Both the position numbers and the translations under genes were made by a program. Source: Rodentolepis nana (Eukaryota; Platyhelminthes; Cestoda; Cyclophyllidea; Hymenolepididae). Taken from it: a stretch of 18,421 nt of DNA. The DNA is taken from positions 1-18,421 of the forward strand of contig UZAE01000774.1 of the NCBI GenBank assembly GCA_900617975.1, written 5' to 3'. Of the stretch, positions 17,259 to 18,421 are shown in pieces. The notes under the pieces were generated by a model. That model searched no databases and was not told where the DNA came from. It was given only the letters and a program-made list of their open reading frames with translations. Positions within the stretch are counted from its first letter, which is position 1, and each line of letters starts with the position of its first letter.

Positions 17259-18037
17259 ACTATTTAACTGTAGGTTGTCTTACACTCAGCTTGCATTCTA
17301 CTTCCAGGTTGCCTAAATACCCAAACGCTCACAGACACACCAAACAATACTTATATCAATCGTAGCGCCTACCAATTCAACTACGAAATGTACGACAACC
17401 TTGTCGTGGACGCATGAATTCTGACAGCACAGTCAAGCGTCTTGAGTGGTAATTCCATAAATAAAAGCTTCTAATAACCTAATAGGATAGATATGGAGAG
17501 GCAGTGCTATGGATAATCAGAAACTCTTAAAAGAAAGTTTAAGCAAAGCTTATTTCAATGTTAATAAATGCATCTTTCAATTGATTTGCTCCTAAATACC
17601 ACCTTTTGTTCCATTCATTAGAAGTAGTGAGTTGAGATATCGGGGCGATGACCACCTTTGATCTAGTGAAAGAAATATGTGCCCTTGGAGAATTCGATAA
17701 AAGTACATTGAAAATCAAATTTTCTATATTTACAACAGTACACCACGAATTAGGGGAATCATAAACCCAGGTAGGAGTTAACTGAGTAGAAATTCTTTCT
17801 TCATTTCAACAAAAGTAACAAAAAACGGCATTTTTCGTCATGAGTGCCTATAAATAAATAATACACGCACGAAATTTGTGTATTATTTATTGTTTTTTTT
17901 TATTTGCGGAAATTAGAATTGCTTGCCAATAGGAAGGGGGTAAAATAAACTTGTAATGAGAGCTTGTATTGTTTCAATCTTATCAGACAAATTCCCTCTT
18001 TTCCGCTATTCTAGACTTTCGCGGTTGCGATACATAC
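17259..18037 (+). other. Non-coding stretch near right end
   Basis: Between SINE-like copy 7 and the 18038-18113 candidate. AT-rich, containing the hairpin at 17853-17891; the remainder shows nothing I can support. Confidence 0.4.
17853..17891. repeat. Perfect 14-bp inverted repeat (hairpin)
   Basis: Arms AATAAATAATACAC (17853-17866) and GTGTATTATTTATT (17878-17891) pair without mismatch around an 11-nt spacer. No flanking duplication was found, so it is not obviously a transposon. An A/T-rich hairpin by slippage or a small element relic are both possible. Confidence 0.7.
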
Positions 18038-18113
18038 TTGTTGACGAACTAGGGAGAAGAAACAGTACCCTCTGCAAAATGAACTTTCGTGAGTTGAGGG
18101 AATTTTCCAATTT
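18038..18113 (-). CDS. Candidate 76-bp exon, minus strand
   Basis: Acceptor GCTGATTTTGTAG precedes base 18113 and donor ACAA/GTATGT follows base 18038. The phase-0 frame is open for 25 codons (KLENSLNSRKFILQRVLFLL, then PSSST) and leaves one base. Alternative frames have a stop. It lies upstream of the EGF-like exon on the same strand and could belong to the same gene, but no confidently called exon joins them, and the sequence matches no family I recognise. Chance occurrence of splice-like sites is a real possibility. Confidence 0.28.
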
Positions 18114-18421
18114 CTACAAAATCAGCATGCCATGCAATCTCACCTTAACTCAATTTACGAATTGTAAATATCATCTATTTGTTGATAAGTAGGTAAGGAA
18201 AGAAGAAAAGACAGGTTGTTTAACGAAGTAACAAAGCTGCGAATGTGAATATTGATTTGATTGAATGGTATCGACTAGTTTACCCGCCCCCACCCCCCTC
18301 CCATAGCAAAATCAGAGTTCATTGGAGCACACAAGCACATTGACTGGAGAGACCAACCTCAGACTGAATAATAAAGGGTGCTGCAGGATTTGCATCTCTC
18401 ACCACAGAAAGTTCCTTATGC

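Noticed and set aside
17956..18192. Plus-strand open frame of 78 codons starting with ATG.
   Set aside because: No promoter, splice or homology support; it overlaps a minus-strand segment with better splice sites.

Overview
This window looks like non-coding-rich genomic DNA of an invertebrate animal. It is AT-rich, no open frame is long, splice sites of GT-AG type are recognisable, introns run to several kilobases, and there are many short non-LTR retroelement insertions plus homopolymeric C/G tracts. I cannot fix the species; a flatworm or other lophotrochozoan is a guess from texture only. No bacterial-style genes, rRNA, tRNA or CRISPR array were found.

Host gene. One gene is readable on the minus strand from about 14560 down to the left edge. 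Six exons (14371-14560, 11136-11191, 10923-11056, 10075-10348, 4079-4154, 1-178) have acceptable to excellent splice sites, and all five junction phases agree (1, 0, 2, 0, 1) without a stop. The product is an extracellular, N-glycosylation-rich segment: a cysteine-rich EGF-like exon, then sequence resembling subdomain A and the start of subdomain B of a GAIN domain. This suggests an adhesion GPCR (latrophilin/CELSR-like) or, less likely, a polycystin-1-like protein. The GPS cleavage motif and membrane segments would lie beyond the left edge. A further exon is possible at 18038-18113.

Mobile elements. Seven plus-strand insertions (starts 344, 2138, 4833, 6221, 9528, 14001, 16924) begin with the same roughly 72-nt sequence, which folds as an HDV-like self-cleaving ribozyme: a 7-bp P1 starting on the element's first base, 9-bp P2, 3-bp P3 with a UCC loop, the GGGCAAC strand after P1, a P4 hairpin and the catalytic C in GGCAAA. 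Most are flanked by target-site duplications that end exactly at that base. Six are 290-330 bp SINE-like elements (ribozyme, pyrimidine-rich body, LINE-type 3' tail). The seventh (4833-5201) is an internally deleted LINE carrying the start of an APE-type endonuclease. Two 5'-truncated LINE 3' ends (2725-2848 minus; 14952-15213 plus) carry the ORF2 C-terminus and the same tail. Together they define an autonomous LINE and the SINE-like family built from its two ends.

Layout. 1-178 exon; 179-4078 intron with two SINE-like copies and one LINE 3' end; 4079-4154 exon; 4155-10074 intron with the deleted LINE and two SINE-like copies; 10075-11191 exon cluster; 11192-14370 intron with one copy; 14371-14560 exon; 14561-18421 mostly non-coding, with one LINE 3' end, one SINE-like copy, a perfect hairpin and weak exon candidates. 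Eight of the nine elements are antisense to the host gene.
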